Assembly (NCBI RefSeq): GCF_030160395.1
Contig: NZ_BSOG01000002.1
Coordinates: 821,280-885,279, forward strand
Origin: Chitinimonas prasina
GTDB lineage: Bacteria; Pseudomonadota; Gammaproteobacteria; Burkholderiales; Chitinimonadaceae
Direction: 5' to 3'
DNA length: 64,000 bases
This document shows positions 45,901 through 54,382 of the stretch, one piece after another (the stretch's first letter is position 1; the number at the start of each line of letters is the position of its first letter). The translations under genes were made by a program, and so were the position numbers. The notes beneath the pieces are model-generated. The model was given only the letters and a program-made list of their open reading frames with translations, had not been told where the DNA came from and did not search any database.

Positions 45901-48900
45901 AGGTATCGCCGTGACGCGTTCCCGATAGATCGTCGTTACCATCAGTCCCGACAATCGGCGTGCGCACTCCTGTCACTTCCACTTGCATAAGCTGCTGCAC
46001 ACTGGCGCCCTGCTTATCCGTTGCAGTCACCAGGATATCCAGCATGCCGACAAAATCCCCTGTAGGCACACCCGAGAGTTGGAATCCCGTCGTGCCTTTT
46101 GGATCAGATTGACCAAAATTGAGCCAGGAAGGCAGCGGGCTGCCATCCGCCAGGGTGGCTGTGTAGGTGATCATATCGCCTATATCGATATCGAATGCGC
46201 AACCTGGCCCATAGCTAGAAAATTCACCGGCAAAGAAAGCCGGGACTGAGGGAAGTATAAATAGAGTTGGGGTATCGTTGATCTCACGACCCTGCAATTG
46301 AAAGCTGGTTTGGGTGCTCAATCCGCTGCTATCTGTCGCAGTGAGCACTATTGTTAAGTCACCCACCTGGGCTTGGTAAGGATTGCCTCGCAAATACTGC
46401 TGACCTGGATCGTAAGTCAGCCAAGACGGCAGGGGGCTACCATCAGCCAGCGCAAAGCTATAGTTAAGATAGCTACCGGGCTTGGTGCTGAACAAGCCTT
46501 GTGGAACAGCCCAGATAAAGCTGTCACCTTGGTCAATATTGTTGGTATCTACCACCACATCGGCAATGGTGCCGGTCAGCACGGGTGCCTGGGGCAGGAA
46601 ATCAGCCAGCGTATAGCGCTCACCCGATGCAAACACCAGTTGGCTAATATAACCCGTTCCTACGCTATCTTGGGCATTGGTGTAATAGTCCTGCAGCGTC
46701 ACCGAGTTGGCAGCCTTGGACTGATCGTAATGGACAACCAGGTGGTTACCTACGCGCTCAAGCCTGATTTGATCGGGAGTGATGCCCTGAGCAAACTGGA
46801 GAATATTCTGTTCGCCCCCAGTGCCTGACTCAACAACCGTATCGTGAAAAGAATATCGGTGGATTACATATGTGTCATCACCTAGGCCACCAATCAAAGT
46901 ATTACTGTTGTCAAACCCCATAAGCGTGTCATTGCCGGCATAGCCCTCCAACACATAGCCACTACCACGCCCAACCATCCAATCATCACCTGCCGTTCCC
47001 TTAAGCACTTGATCCAGTGCCTCCAAACCAAAGTCTGTTAAGGTATAACGCTCGCCATTGTCAAACACCAAGGCGCTGATCGTGCCATTGCCTACCCGGT
47101 CATGAATGTCCGCATAAAAGCCCCGCACCGTTACAGCATTGGCCGATTTAGACTGTTCGTAATGCACAATCAAATCTAGGCCCTTGCGCTCAAGGCGGAT
47201 ATTTTCCGGGGTGATGCCCTGTCCAAACTTCAAAACATTCTGATCACCTGCTATACCGGAGTCATGAATATCATCGTGGGATGAGCCCCAATTGAGCACG
47301 TAGGTATCGCTACCCTCACCACCATACAGAAAGTCGTAGCCCTCGCCACCCACCAGGGTGTCGTTGCCCGCGTTCCCCTGCAAAGTATCGCCATGGCGAG
47401 TACCCACCAATTCGTCGTTACCCTCCGTCCCTGAAATTGGCGTGCGAACACCCACCACTTCTAGCTGCACAAGCTTCTGTAGGCTAGCTCCGTGCTGGTC
47501 GGTCGCAGTCAGCAGAATATCCAGCATGCCCACAGATTCCACCGCAGGCGTACCACTAAAATAGAATGATGATGCATCAGTTTGAGTAAAGCTAAGCCAA
47601 ACCGGTAGCGGGCTACCATCGGCAAGGGTAGCGGAATAGGTCAATACATCACCTTCATCGCGATCTTGGAAATAGCCGCCATAACCCATGCCGAGCGGTT
47701 CATTGGCAAAACCTGTCAAAGTGATCGGGTTATTGCTCGCTGTAGGCGCATCGTTGATGTCACGCCCCTGCAATTGAAAGCTGGTCTGTGTGCTTAGCCC
47801 AAGGCTATTTGTCGCGGTAACCACTATCGCCAGATCGCCCACCTGTGCATCGTAGGGATTTCCCAGCAAATGGCCCTGGTGTGGGTCGTAAGTCAACCAA
47901 GCAGGCAGGGGGCTGCCATCAGCCAGCGCAAAGCTATAGCTGAGTGTGCTACCGAAAGTCGTGGTAAACAGGCCCACTGGCACCACCCAGCTAAAGCTTT
48001 GACCCTCGTTCACATTATTGGTGTCCACCACCACATCAGCGATGGTGCCGGTCAGCACGGGTGCCTGGGGCAGGAAATCAGCCAGCGTATAGCGCTCGCC
48101 AGATGCAAACACCAATGCGCTGATATAAGCCTTGCCTGTACTGTCATCAGCGCCGGTATAGTAATCCTGCAGCGTTACCGAGTTGGCCACCTTGGACTGA
48201 TCGTAGTGAACCACCAAGCTGTTGCCGACACGTTCCAACCGCAGGTGGGCGGGATGAGTGCCAGGGCCGAACTTGAGGATATTCTGCTCACCCGCCACGC
48301 CGGATTCAATCACCGTATCGTGGCCAGAACCGGAATACAGCTCATAGGTGTCATCACCCAGACCACCGATCAAGATGTCGTTACCAGCCTTACCTACCAG
48401 CGTATCGTTGCCGGCATGGCCCTCCAGCGTGTCGTTCGAATTAAAACCCGACAACATATCATTGCCATCAGTGCCGGCAATTGCCGTGCTAAGGGCTTCC
48501 AGACCGAAATGGCCAAGGGTATAGCGCCCGGTATCGAACACCAGCTCGCTGATGTAACCCTTGCCCACGCTATCTTGCGCGCTGGTGTAATAGTCCTGCA
48601 ACGTCACCGAGTTGGCAGCCTTGGACTGATCGTAATGGACAACCAAATGGTTGCCCACGCGCTCAAGCCGGATTTGATCGGGATTAACACCTTGAGCAAA
48701 CTGGAGAATATTCTGCTCACCTTCGGCGCCAGATTCGATCAAAGTATCTTGGCCAGCTCCCAATAGCTCATACGTGTCGTTACCCAAGCCACCTAGCATC
48801 GTATCGTTACCCAAAAAACCCCGGAGCGTGTCATTACCAAGGTCACCGATCAGAATATCGTTGCCGGGATTGCCACTAAGCGAATCATTGCCTGCGTAAC

Positions 48901-49465
48901 CCTCAATGGTATCGTCACCACCGCCACCAGTCAGATAGTCCTCTCCGCTCGTTCCCCTGATCACCGGATCCAACGTATCTAAACCAAAGTCCGCCAAAGT
49001 GTGACGTTCACCGGTCTCGAACACCAGTGCACTGATGGCGCCATTCCCAACCCGATCCTTCATATCCAGATAAAAGTTATGTACGGAGATGGCATTCGCC
49101 GATTGGGGCCTTGCGTAATGCACGATCAGATCCAGGCCATTGCGCTCCAGACGGATATGCGACGGGCTGATACCTTCACCAAACTGCAGCACATTCAGTT
49201 GCCCCCCAGCGCCGGAGTCCACCAGGGCATCGTAGGATGACCCCCAGTTAAACACATAGGTGTCGTCACCCTCGCCACCCGCCAGATAATCGTGGCCTTC
49301 ACCAGATATCAAGGTGTCGCTGCCCTCACTCCTTGCATGCACATCACCGCCCGCCACCCCCAACAGGGGGTCACCCTGGTTGGTCGCCATTGCAACAACG
49401 GGTTCATCTTGCACACCCAAGGTGCGCTTCGCAGGGGAGGAATGGTCTACTTGTTGCTGTGTCAT
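42971..49465 (-). CDS. Large RTX repeat protein without recognised enzymatic domain
   Basis: 2164 residues made almost entirely of repeats. Short calcium-binding GGxGND blocks alternate with ~90-residue RTX-associated segments (QNILQFAQG..PDQIRLERVGNHLVVHYDQSKAANSVTLQDYYT) and cadherin-like domains (LADGSPLPAWL). A dense RTX stack lies at ~1855-2020. No enzyme motif is visible, so an adhesin, matrix or surface-layer role is likely. The end LVDAMASFAPSSMGNL...DIYTPLL copies the C-terminus of the 4004-residue protein, pointing to the same exporter. Long stretches of the gene are duplicated, including a perfect 280-bp repeat. The ATG at 49465 has a poor ribosome site but is the first residue compatible with the family. 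Confidence 0.9.
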   Translation of the reverse strand: MTQQQVDHSSPAKRTLGVQDEPVVAMATNQGDPLLGVAGGDVHARSEGSDTLISGEGHDYLAGGEGDDTYVFNWGSSYDALVDSGAGGQLNVLQFGEGISPSHIRLERNGLDLIVHYARPQSANAISVHNFYLDMKDRVGNGAISALVFETGERHTLADFGLDTLDPVIRGTSGEDYLTGGGGDDTIEGYAGNDSLSGNPGNDILIGDLGNDTLRGFLGNDTMLGGLGNDTYELLGAGQDTLIESGAEGEQNILQFAQGVNPDQIRLERVGNHLVVHYDQSKAANSVTLQDYYTSAQDSVGKGYISELVFDTGRYTLGHFGLEALSTAIAGTDGNDMLSGFNSNDTLEGHAGNDTLVGKAGNDILIGGLGDDTYELYSGSGHDTVIESGVAGEQNILKFGPGTHPAHLRLERVGNSLVVHYDQSKVANSVTLQDYYTGADDSTGKAYISALVFASGERYTLADFLPQAPVLTGTIADVVVDTNNVNEGQSFSWVVPVGLFTTTFGSTLSYSFALADGSPLPAWLTYDPHQGHLLGNPYDAQVGDLAIVVTATNSLGLSTQTSFQLQGRDINDAPTASNNPITLTGFANEPLGMGYGGYFQDRDEGDVLTYSATLADGSPLPVWLSFTQTDASSFYFSGTPAVESVGMLDILLTATDQHGASLQKLVQLEVVGVRTPISGTEGNDELVGTRHGDTLQGNAGNDTLVGGEGYDFLYGGEGSDTYVLNWGSSHDDIHDSGIAGDQNVLKFGQGITPENIRLERKGLDLIVHYEQSKSANAVTVRGFYADIHDRVGNGTISALVFDNGERYTLTDFGLEALDQVLKGTAGDDWMVGRGSGYVLEGYAGNDTLMGFDNSNTLIGGLGDDTYVIHRYSFHDTVVESGTGGEQNILQFAQGITPDQIRLERVGNHLVVHYDQSKAANSVTLQDYYTNAQDSVGTGYISQLVFASGERYTLADFLPQAPVLTGTIADVVVDTNNIDQGDSFIWAVPQGLFSTKPGSYLNYSFALADGSPLPSWLTYDPGQQYLRGNPYQAQVGDLTIVLTATDSSGLSTQTSFQLQGREINDTPTLFILPSVPAFFAGEFSSYGPGCAFDIDIGDMITYTATLADGSPLPSWLNFGQSDPKGTTGFQLSGVPTGDFVGMLDILVTATDKQGASVQQLMQVEVTGVRTPIVGTDGNDDLSGTRHGDTLQGHAGNDKLSGLSERDTLIGGAGDDTLIGGDSDDHLDGGEGNDTYLFNKGFSRDTLIDSGAAGQQNVLQFGEGISPAHIRLERKGLDLIVHFEQSKSADAITVQGFYADMHDLVGNGAISQLVFENGERYTLADFGLNALDPVIKGTAGDDQLSGENIADKIEGYAGNDSLYGNYGNDILIGDLGNDMLNGGADRDTLMGGLGNDTYELAGWSGHDTVIESGAEGEQNILQFAQGVNPDQIRLERVGNHLVVHYDQSKAANSVMLQDYYTSAQDSVGKGYISELVFDTGRYTLSHFGLEALSTAIAGTDGNDMLSGFNSNDTLEGHAGNDTLVGKAGNDILIGGLGDDTYELYSGSGHDTVIESGVAGEQNILKFGPGTHPAHLRLERVGNSLVVHYDQSKVANSVTLQDYYHGVEDKIGKGLIGAVQFDGTGETIAFSHFLSQLNQAPVVAGEVVDQLATAESPFSWQLPAGLFADADGDKLAYTVSQADGSALPVWLKFDATTGLLSGTPVNSQAGVLALRVTATDPGSLSTHLDFALQVQAINHAPEAVGTLEKQTMRVGQPFEFYLPEGIFRDVDSEAGDSLTLSFTLADGSPLPAWLSFDAATRKLSGTPGAASVGDLQLVVVAQDTAGATAKLGLGLTVAAPAGAVLTGGTGADNLQGTAGADSLSGMAGNDKLYGNDGNDTLRGDAGNDLLDGGEGDNLLDGGDGNDKLYGGSGHETLLGGAGNDQLYGWSGNDKLDGGLGNDTLTGDEGHDLLQGGAGRDELFGGVGNDTLASGAGADWLEGGQGDDTYRFLRGDGFDVITELAGEGSDTIHFGEGIAVNQLKVGRSGNDLEVRLAGSGDGITVRGWFAAEGNRVEQFLFDDGQVLTASQLEALLPATKQSARTQAQPVESFGPIALPAAGVDGREFQRPAPLHDMELVGRSDAGIAQQVSSLVDAMASFAPSSMGNLAAGMSTQDIYTPLLTKPQQ
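44739..45018. repeat. 280-bp perfect direct repeat, copy 1 (within the second RTX gene)
   Basis: Identical by eye to 48234-48513. Similarity continues with scattered changes to about 45255. Confidence 0.8.
48234..48513. repeat. 280-bp perfect direct repeat, copy 2 (within the second RTX gene)
   Basis: Identical by eye to 44739-45018, 3495 bp away in the same orientation and frame. Confidence 0.8.
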
Positions 49466-49986
49466 GGTCTTGATCGATATGAAATTGGTTGTTTGAAGCC
49501 ATTACCCGGCCCTGCGGCAGCGGGGCTCGCGCAATGGCTCAGGAACAATGCAGTACAAAGCCGACAGCCTTGCCGGCTACCAGCGTGATGGAGATAGAGG
49601 CAGTAACTTACTGGACAGGTGCGGCAGGGCCATATTGCCCATGCCTGCCGCAATCCTGTGGAGAGTGGCTCAGAGCCACGATGACGTTCGGCGTGGACGC
49701 CGAAGAACAAACTTATTCTCCCTACACCCTTACCTGTCCGCCCTGCCTTATCGTTGCTGCAGGGTCTCTCGAACAGGGCCGTGAATATACAAAGTATCCG
49801 GGGCGCAGGCAACATACAAACCACTGATTTTGCATAGCGCTTACCCCTTGGCGGGCTGGGAATGGCTCTGAACTTCAGCCTGCCGTGTTGTATGCTTCTG
49901 GGCACATCAAGGTGTCTGTAGCCATTGTCACAGGCTTGGGCAATAACAGGCCAATACACCACTATGCCAAACCAACCGGAGCCCCC
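49466..49986. other. Intergenic region between the second RTX gene and the PhaM-like gene
   Basis: About 520 bp without a supported gene. It holds the second RTX promoter (49784-49812), giving a leader of about 310 bases, and the promoter of the PhaM-like gene. Confidence 0.5.
49784..49812 (-). promoter_or_regulatory. Promoter of the second RTX gene (shared type)
   Basis: On the minus strand: TTGCCT (49812-49807), 17 bp, TATATT (49789-49784), then CACGGCC. The upstream AAATCAGTGGTTT matches the dyad before the glycosyltransferase gene with one change. Confidence 0.6.
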
Positions 49987-50253
49987 ATGAGCGAAGCCCA
50001 TACCCCACCCGACCCGTTTGCCATGTTTAAGCAGTTCTTCAAGCCCATGGAAGGCATGCAGGCCTTCATGCCACCCATGACAGAGGAAGAATGCGCGCGC
50101 AAGATAGCCGAGCTACGCACGGTAGAGCAGTGGCTGGCCATGCAGGTGGGCATGCTGCAGATGAGCATCAAGGCACTGGAGTTGCAGCAAGCCAGTCTGG
50201 CAGCGCTCAAGCCGCGCGACAAGCCCAAGGCGGGCGACGAACCGTCAGCCTAG
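49987..50253 (+). CDS. PhaM-like polyhydroxyalkanoate granule-associated protein
   Basis: 88 residues from the ATG at 49987 (CCGGAG ribosome site). The layout DPFAMFKQFFKPMEGMQ, then MTEEECARKIAELRTVEQWLAMQVGMLQMSIKALELQQASLAAL, matches the N-terminal half of PhaM. PhaM activates PHA synthase and links granules to the nucleoid. The Lys/Pro/Ala-rich DNA-binding tail of longer PhaM proteins is only a short KPRDKPKAGDEPSA here, so DNA binding may be weak or absent. It is convergent with the MFS gene. Confidence 0.75.
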   Translation: MSEAHTPPDPFAMFKQFFKPMEGMQAFMPPMTEEECARKIAELRTVEQWLAMQVGMLQMSIKALELQQASLAALKPRDKPKAGDEPSA

Positions 50254-50266
50254 GGCATGCTGCGCA

Positions 50267-51493
50267 TCAACCCGCCATCATCTCGGGCGAGGACTTGACC
50301 CCCGCCCTTTGCGCCAGCCTCCAGGCCACCAGGCCCAGCAACGAGGCTGCCACGGCGCCCATGGCCAGGCCAGAAGGCCGCAGCGACAGCCAGGGCGAGA
50401 TCGCACCGGCCACAATGGCGCTGAATGTCAGCTGGATAAAGGCCTGCAGCGATGAAGCCGTACCTCTTTCCTGCGGGTAGATATCCAGCACCAGAAGCGT
50501 CAGTGTAGGAAAAGCCAACGAGATGCCAGCACCGTTGATCATGATGGGTATCACCGCCCAGGGCCAGGCAACGGCTGGCGCCAGCAGGCAATAGGCCACA
50601 TTCCCCACTCCGGCCAGCAACATCACCGCATACGCCAGCTTGACGTTCGATTCCGGGGTGTGACGGCCAGCACGGCGGCCTGACAGGTAGGCACCAGTCA
50701 TCATGCCCATGATGGCTGGCACAAAGAAGTAACCGAAATCGGTGGCCCCCAGCTTGAGATGGGTGAGCACAAATGCGGGCGCCGAGGCGATATAGATGAA
50801 CAGCGCCGAAAAATTGAATGAGCCGGACAGGCACAGCCACACAAAGCGCGGATTACGCAGCATGTCGAGATAGCGGCTGAACAGGGGAATGGGCTCCAGC
50901 GGCAGGCGCGCTTCCTTCGGATGGGTCTCTGGCAGCCAGCGCCAGCAGGTGGCCAGCAACACCAGGGCAAACACAGCCAGAAACCAGAAGATAGCCTCCC
51001 AGCCGAAACGGGTGCCGATGATGCCGCCGATGATGGGGGCAATGGCTGGCGCCACGCCAAACACCATGGTGATGCGCGACATGACGCGCTGCGCTTCCGG
51101 CCCGTGAAAACGATCTCGTATGATGGCCCGGCCAACAATCAGACCTGAGCCCGCTGATACCCCCTGCAAGGCACGGAAAAACAGCAGTTGCCAGATCGAG
51201 GTGGACAAGGCGCAGCCTATGGAGGCCAGTACGAACACGGCCACCCCAGCCATGACCACCGAGCGCCGCCCCAGCGCATCGGACAGCGGGCCATGCAGCA
51301 AGGACATCAGGGCATAGGCCAGCAGGTAGACGCTGATGGTCTGCTGCATCTGCACCGGGCCGATATGCAGCGCGCTTTGCATCTGCGGGAACATGGGGAA
51401 CACGGTGTCGATGCTGAAGGGGCCGAACATGGCCAGCCCAGCCAATAGCAGCACAAAGCCCGCACGCGACGGTTCGGTATGGGTGGACGACAT
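50267..51493 (-). CDS. MFS drug exporter, Bcr/CflA family
   Basis: 408 residues with twelve expected membrane helices. The Bcr/CflA start FVLLLAGLAMFGPFSIDTVFPMFPQM and the signature GPLSDALGRRSVVMAGVAVFVLASIGCAL (motif A, between helices 2 and 3) are present. FFRALQGVSAGSGLIVGRAIIRDRF and VFGVAPAIAPIIGGIIG (motif C) follow. Members are proton-driven exporters of bicyclomycin, chloramphenicol, sulfonamides or cysteine. The actual substrate is unknown. It is a single gene. Confidence 0.92.
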   Translation of the reverse strand: MSSTHTEPSRAGFVLLLAGLAMFGPFSIDTVFPMFPQMQSALHIGPVQMQQTISVYLLAYALMSLLHGPLSDALGRRSVVMAGVAVFVLASIGCALSTSIWQLLFFRALQGVSAGSGLIVGRAIIRDRFHGPEAQRVMSRITMVFGVAPAIAPIIGGIIGTRFGWEAIFWFLAVFALVLLATCWRWLPETHPKEARLPLEPIPLFSRYLDMLRNPRFVWLCLSGSFNFSALFIYIASAPAFVLTHLKLGATDFGYFFVPAIMGMMTGAYLSGRRAGRHTPESNVKLAYAVMLLAGVGNVAYCLLAPAVAWPWAVIPIMINGAGISLAFPTLTLLVLDIYPQERGTASSLQAFIQLTFSAIVAGAISPWLSLRPSGLAMGAVAASLLGLVAWRLAQRAGVKSSPEMMAG

Positions 51494-51692
51494 GGTGAGA
51501 CAGCCTGGTTGGCAAAGTCAGACAGTGTACCGGCACCCCGGCACAACAGCCCGGCACAGTTGGTGATATGCAGGGGAACAGTCACCTTAGCGAGTCAGTA
51601 AGCATCTCAGGCAACCTAGCGCAATCTCAGATGCCTGCTCACGCCAATACTCGGTGCGACACGGATTGCCCTGCACACCAGCTGCAGCAAGC

Positions 51693-52667
51693 TCAGGGCA
51701 ACAATATGGTCGAGCCAACCGTCTTGCGTGCCTCCAGGTCCCGGTGGGCTTGTGCGGCATCTGCCAAGGCATAGCGCTGTGCAATCTGGATGCGAACCTG
51801 TCCACCTGCCACCACCGCAAACAAGGCCTCGGCGGCCGCCACCAGCTCAGCACGGGTTGCCGTGTAGTGGCCCAGGGTAGGTCGTGTCAGGAACAACGAA
51901 CCTTTTTGCGACAGCAACAAGGGCGCGATGTCGGGCACCGGGCCAGAGGCATTGCCGTAGGTCACCATCATGCCGCGTGGCGCCAGACAATCGAGCGAGC
52001 CCATAAAGGTATCCTTACCCACACCGTCATACACCACCCGCACGCCCATGCCCTGGGTGGCGGCGCGTGTCGCGGCAACGAAATCCTCGCTGCGATAGTC
52101 TATCGCCACATCGCAACCCAGGCTGCCAGCCAAGGCTACCTTGTCCGGCCCACCTGCCGTGCCGATGACAAAAGCCCCCAGCGCCTTGGCCCACTGGACA
52201 GCAATCTGCCCCACGCCACCGGCAGCTGCATGGATCAGCACGGCGTCACCCGGCTGCACCGCATAGGTGCGGCGCAACAGATACTCGGCTGTCAGCCCCT
52301 GCAACATCATGGCAGCTGCCGTCTCAAAGCTGATGCTGTCCGGCAGGCGAACCAGCTTGTCGGCCGGCATGATGCGTACACTGGCATAGGCACCCAAGGG
52401 GCCGCCCGCATAGGCAACCCGGTCGCCCACACTCAGGTAGTCCACGCCTGCGCCCAGCGCTTCCACCACACCCGCCGCCTCCATGCCCAATCCCGATGGC
52501 AGGCTCAGTGGATAGAGACCCGAGCGATGATAGGTATCGATGAAATTAAGGCCGATGGCATGGTGCCTGACCCTGGCCTGACCTGGGCCAGGTTCGCCTA
52601 TGGCCACCTCGGCCAGGCTCAGTACCTCGGGATCGCCTACTTGCTTGAACTGTATTGCCAACGCCAT
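51693..52667 (-). CDS. qor: NADPH:quinone oxidoreductase (zinc-independent MDR family)
   Basis: 324 residues, the usual Qor length. The ATG at 52667 has a good GAGGTGGAAG site, while the open frame upstream of it runs through a terminator. Characteristic features are RHHAIGLNFIDTYHRSGLYPLSLPSGLGMEAAGVV, with no catalytic zinc ligands, and the NADPH site GDAVLIHAAAGGVGQIAVQWAKALG. It also has DVAIDYRSEDF and a PRGMMVTYGNASGPV loop. It reduces quinones, probably in the cytosol as a detoxifying step. It is a single gene between the MFS and chemoreceptor genes on the same strand. Confidence 0.92.
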   Translation of the reverse strand: MALAIQFKQVGDPEVLSLAEVAIGEPGPGQARVRHHAIGLNFIDTYHRSGLYPLSLPSGLGMEAAGVVEALGAGVDYLSVGDRVAYAGGPLGAYASVRIMPADKLVRLPDSISFETAAAMMLQGLTAEYLLRRTYAVQPGDAVLIHAAAGGVGQIAVQWAKALGAFVIGTAGGPDKVALAGSLGCDVAIDYRSEDFVAATRAATQGMGVRVVYDGVGKDTFMGSLDCLAPRGMMVTYGNASGPVPDIAPLLLSQKGSLFLTRPTLGHYTATRAELVAAAEALFAVVAGGQVRIQIAQRYALADAAQAHRDLEARKTVGSTILLP

Positions 52668-52680
52668 CTTCCACCTCAAA

Positions 52681-52710
52681 AGCAAAAGGCCCGTGCCAGG
52701 GCACGGGCCT
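52681..52710 (-). terminator. Terminator of the chemoreceptor gene
   Basis: AGGCCCGTGCC (52687-52697) pairs with GGCACGGGCCT (52700-52710). Minus-strand TTTTGCT follows. It lies 15 bp past the chemoreceptor stop. Confidence 0.85.
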
Positions 52711-52725
52711 GATTGGATAAGCACA

Positions 52726-54123
52726 TCAAGTCTTGAAGTAAGCCACCATCTCACGCAACTCCGCTGCCTGGTCTGTCATGGCCGTGGCCGTGGCAGACAA
52801 TTCCTCGGCCGCTGCCGCATTGGATTGCATGGAGAGACTAATCTGCGAAATGCCCGAATGTATCTGTTCGATACCATTGGTCTGATCGCTGGAGGCTGCC
52901 GATATTTCCTGCACCAGCGCAGCCGTGCGCCGTATGCTGGGCACCATCACCACAAACAGCTCACCTGCCTGGTTGGCCAATCCCACGCTTTCATTGGCCA
53001 GCTCACCAATTTCGCGCGCAGCATTCTGGCTACGCTCGGCCAGCTTGCGCACCTCCTGCGCCACCACGGCAAAGCCCTTGCCATGCTGGCCTGCCCGGGC
53101 CGCCTCGATGGCGGCATTCAGCGCCAGCATATTGGTCTGATAGGCAATTTCGTCTATCACCCCTATCTTCTGGGCAATCTGGTTCATGGCCGTCACCGTG
53201 CGCCGCACCGCGTCACCCCCCGATTCGGCCTGCTCCACGTTCTGCATAGCAATGCCATCCGTGGCCCGGGCATTGTCGGTATTCTGCGCAACCGAGGCGG
53301 TTACCTGCTCCATGGAGGCACTGGTTTCCTCAACGCTGGCAGCCTGGCTGCTGCTCGACGCCGATAACGACATGGCTGCGCCGCTGATCTGCGCCGCAGC
53401 ATCGCTGACCAGCTCAGTCGAATTGCGTACCTTGCCTATCACGGTCGCCAGGGTATCGCTCATATGGCTTACCGCAGCGGCCAACTGGCCGATCTCATCA
53501 CGGCTGTTTACCCCCGGATTGGTCTTGAGCTGTCCCTGCGCAATTGCAGACAAGGCGGTATTGACCCTCTGCAAGGGGTGTATGACGTAACGGCGCAAGG
53601 TAAACAGCAAGGCCATCACCATGAGGAAATCCAGCACCACGATCTGGCCGATGATGAACAACAAGCGGGAATTCAATTGCTCGACGATATCGGCATTCGA
53701 GATCACCAGCTCCACCTTGCCCACGGTACGGGTGGCCCCGTTGGCGGTATAACGCAAGTCACCCACGCGCCGCACATCGTCATCCGCGTGCTTGATGGCC
53801 CCCTGCTCTATCTTGCCGCCCATATCGTGCCGCAGGCTCAGGAACACCTTGTCTTCGGCACTGACGGCAATGCCACGCACAAAGCTCCGATTGATTTCCG
53901 AGCGCACGATGCTTTCCGCCTGGGTCGCATCGAAGTTCCACACCGCTACCGGCAGGGATAGCGACAGTCTATCTAGAATGCTGGTGATAGCCACCTGCCG
54001 CTGTCCCAGCAATTCCTTACGGGTTTGCTGGTAGTTGTAGGCACCCGATGCCGCCAGCACCAGAGTGACGATGGCGACAAAGATCAGGTTCAGCTTGAGA
54101 CTGATGCTTTTGAAATCGAACAC
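52726..54123 (-). CDS. Methyl-accepting chemotaxis protein
   Basis: 465 residues from a GTG at 54123. A first membrane segment (~10-27, [18 protein letters not shown]) is followed by a periplasmic domain of ~120 residues ([25 protein letters not shown]). The second segment (~154-174, [21 protein letters not shown]), a HAMP domain ([20 protein letters not shown]) and a signalling domain complete it. The kinase-control tip is [23 protein letters not shown] then [19 protein letters not shown]. No C-terminal methylase-docking pentapeptide is seen. The periplasmic domain is of an uncommon short type with a VAVWNFD motif; the ligand is unknown. Confidence 0.93.
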   Translation of the reverse strand: MFDFKSISLKLNLIFVAIVTLVLAASGAYNYQQTRKELLGQRQVAITSILDRLSLSLPVAVWNFDATQAESIVRSEINRSFVRGIAVSAEDKVFLSLRHDMGGKIEQGAIKHADDDVRRVGDLRYTANGATRTVGKVELVISNADIVEQLNSRLLFIIGQIVVLDFLMVMALLFTLRRYVIHPLQRVNTALSAIAQGQLKTNPGVNSRDEIGQLAAAVSHMSDTLATVIGKVRNSTELVSDAAAQISGAAMSLSASSSSQAASVEETSASMEQVTASVAQNTDNARATDGIAMQNVEQAESGGDAVRRTVTAMNQIAQKIGVIDEIAYQTNMLALNAAIEAARAGQHGKGFAVVAQEVRKLAERSQNAAREIGELANESVGLANQAGELFVVMVPSIRRTAALVQEISAASSDQTNGIEQIHSGISQISLSMQSNAAAAEELSATATAMTDQAAELREMVAYFKT

Positions 54124-54261
54124 GAAGCGGCCCTGAGTAGCGACGAATAATGCTTCATCCTAGCCTACGCACGTTGGCTGCCAAATATAAATGCACGTTG
54201 CCCACAAGCTATGCTGCCTAAAACTACGACGCACTCCAGGTTGGCCAGCGGCGACAGCAAA

Positions 54262-54320
54262 GAAATAAGGCGCGGGCACGCCCTGGTCCATCAACCAGGA
54301 CGCGCACCACGCCTATTTCC
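54262..54320 (-). terminator. Fold-back structure after putA, possible terminator
   Basis: The inner perfect pair is CCTGGT/ACCAGG around CCATCA. The outer arms GAAATAAGGCG and CGCCTATTTCC are imperfect. It lies 60 bp past the putA stop and is T-rich on the minus-strand side. Confidence 0.35.
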
Positions 54321-54382
54321 TTATTCGCCTCTAGGGGCTTTTCTAACGCTTGGGTACTACGGGTTCGGACTATCGCTTAAGG

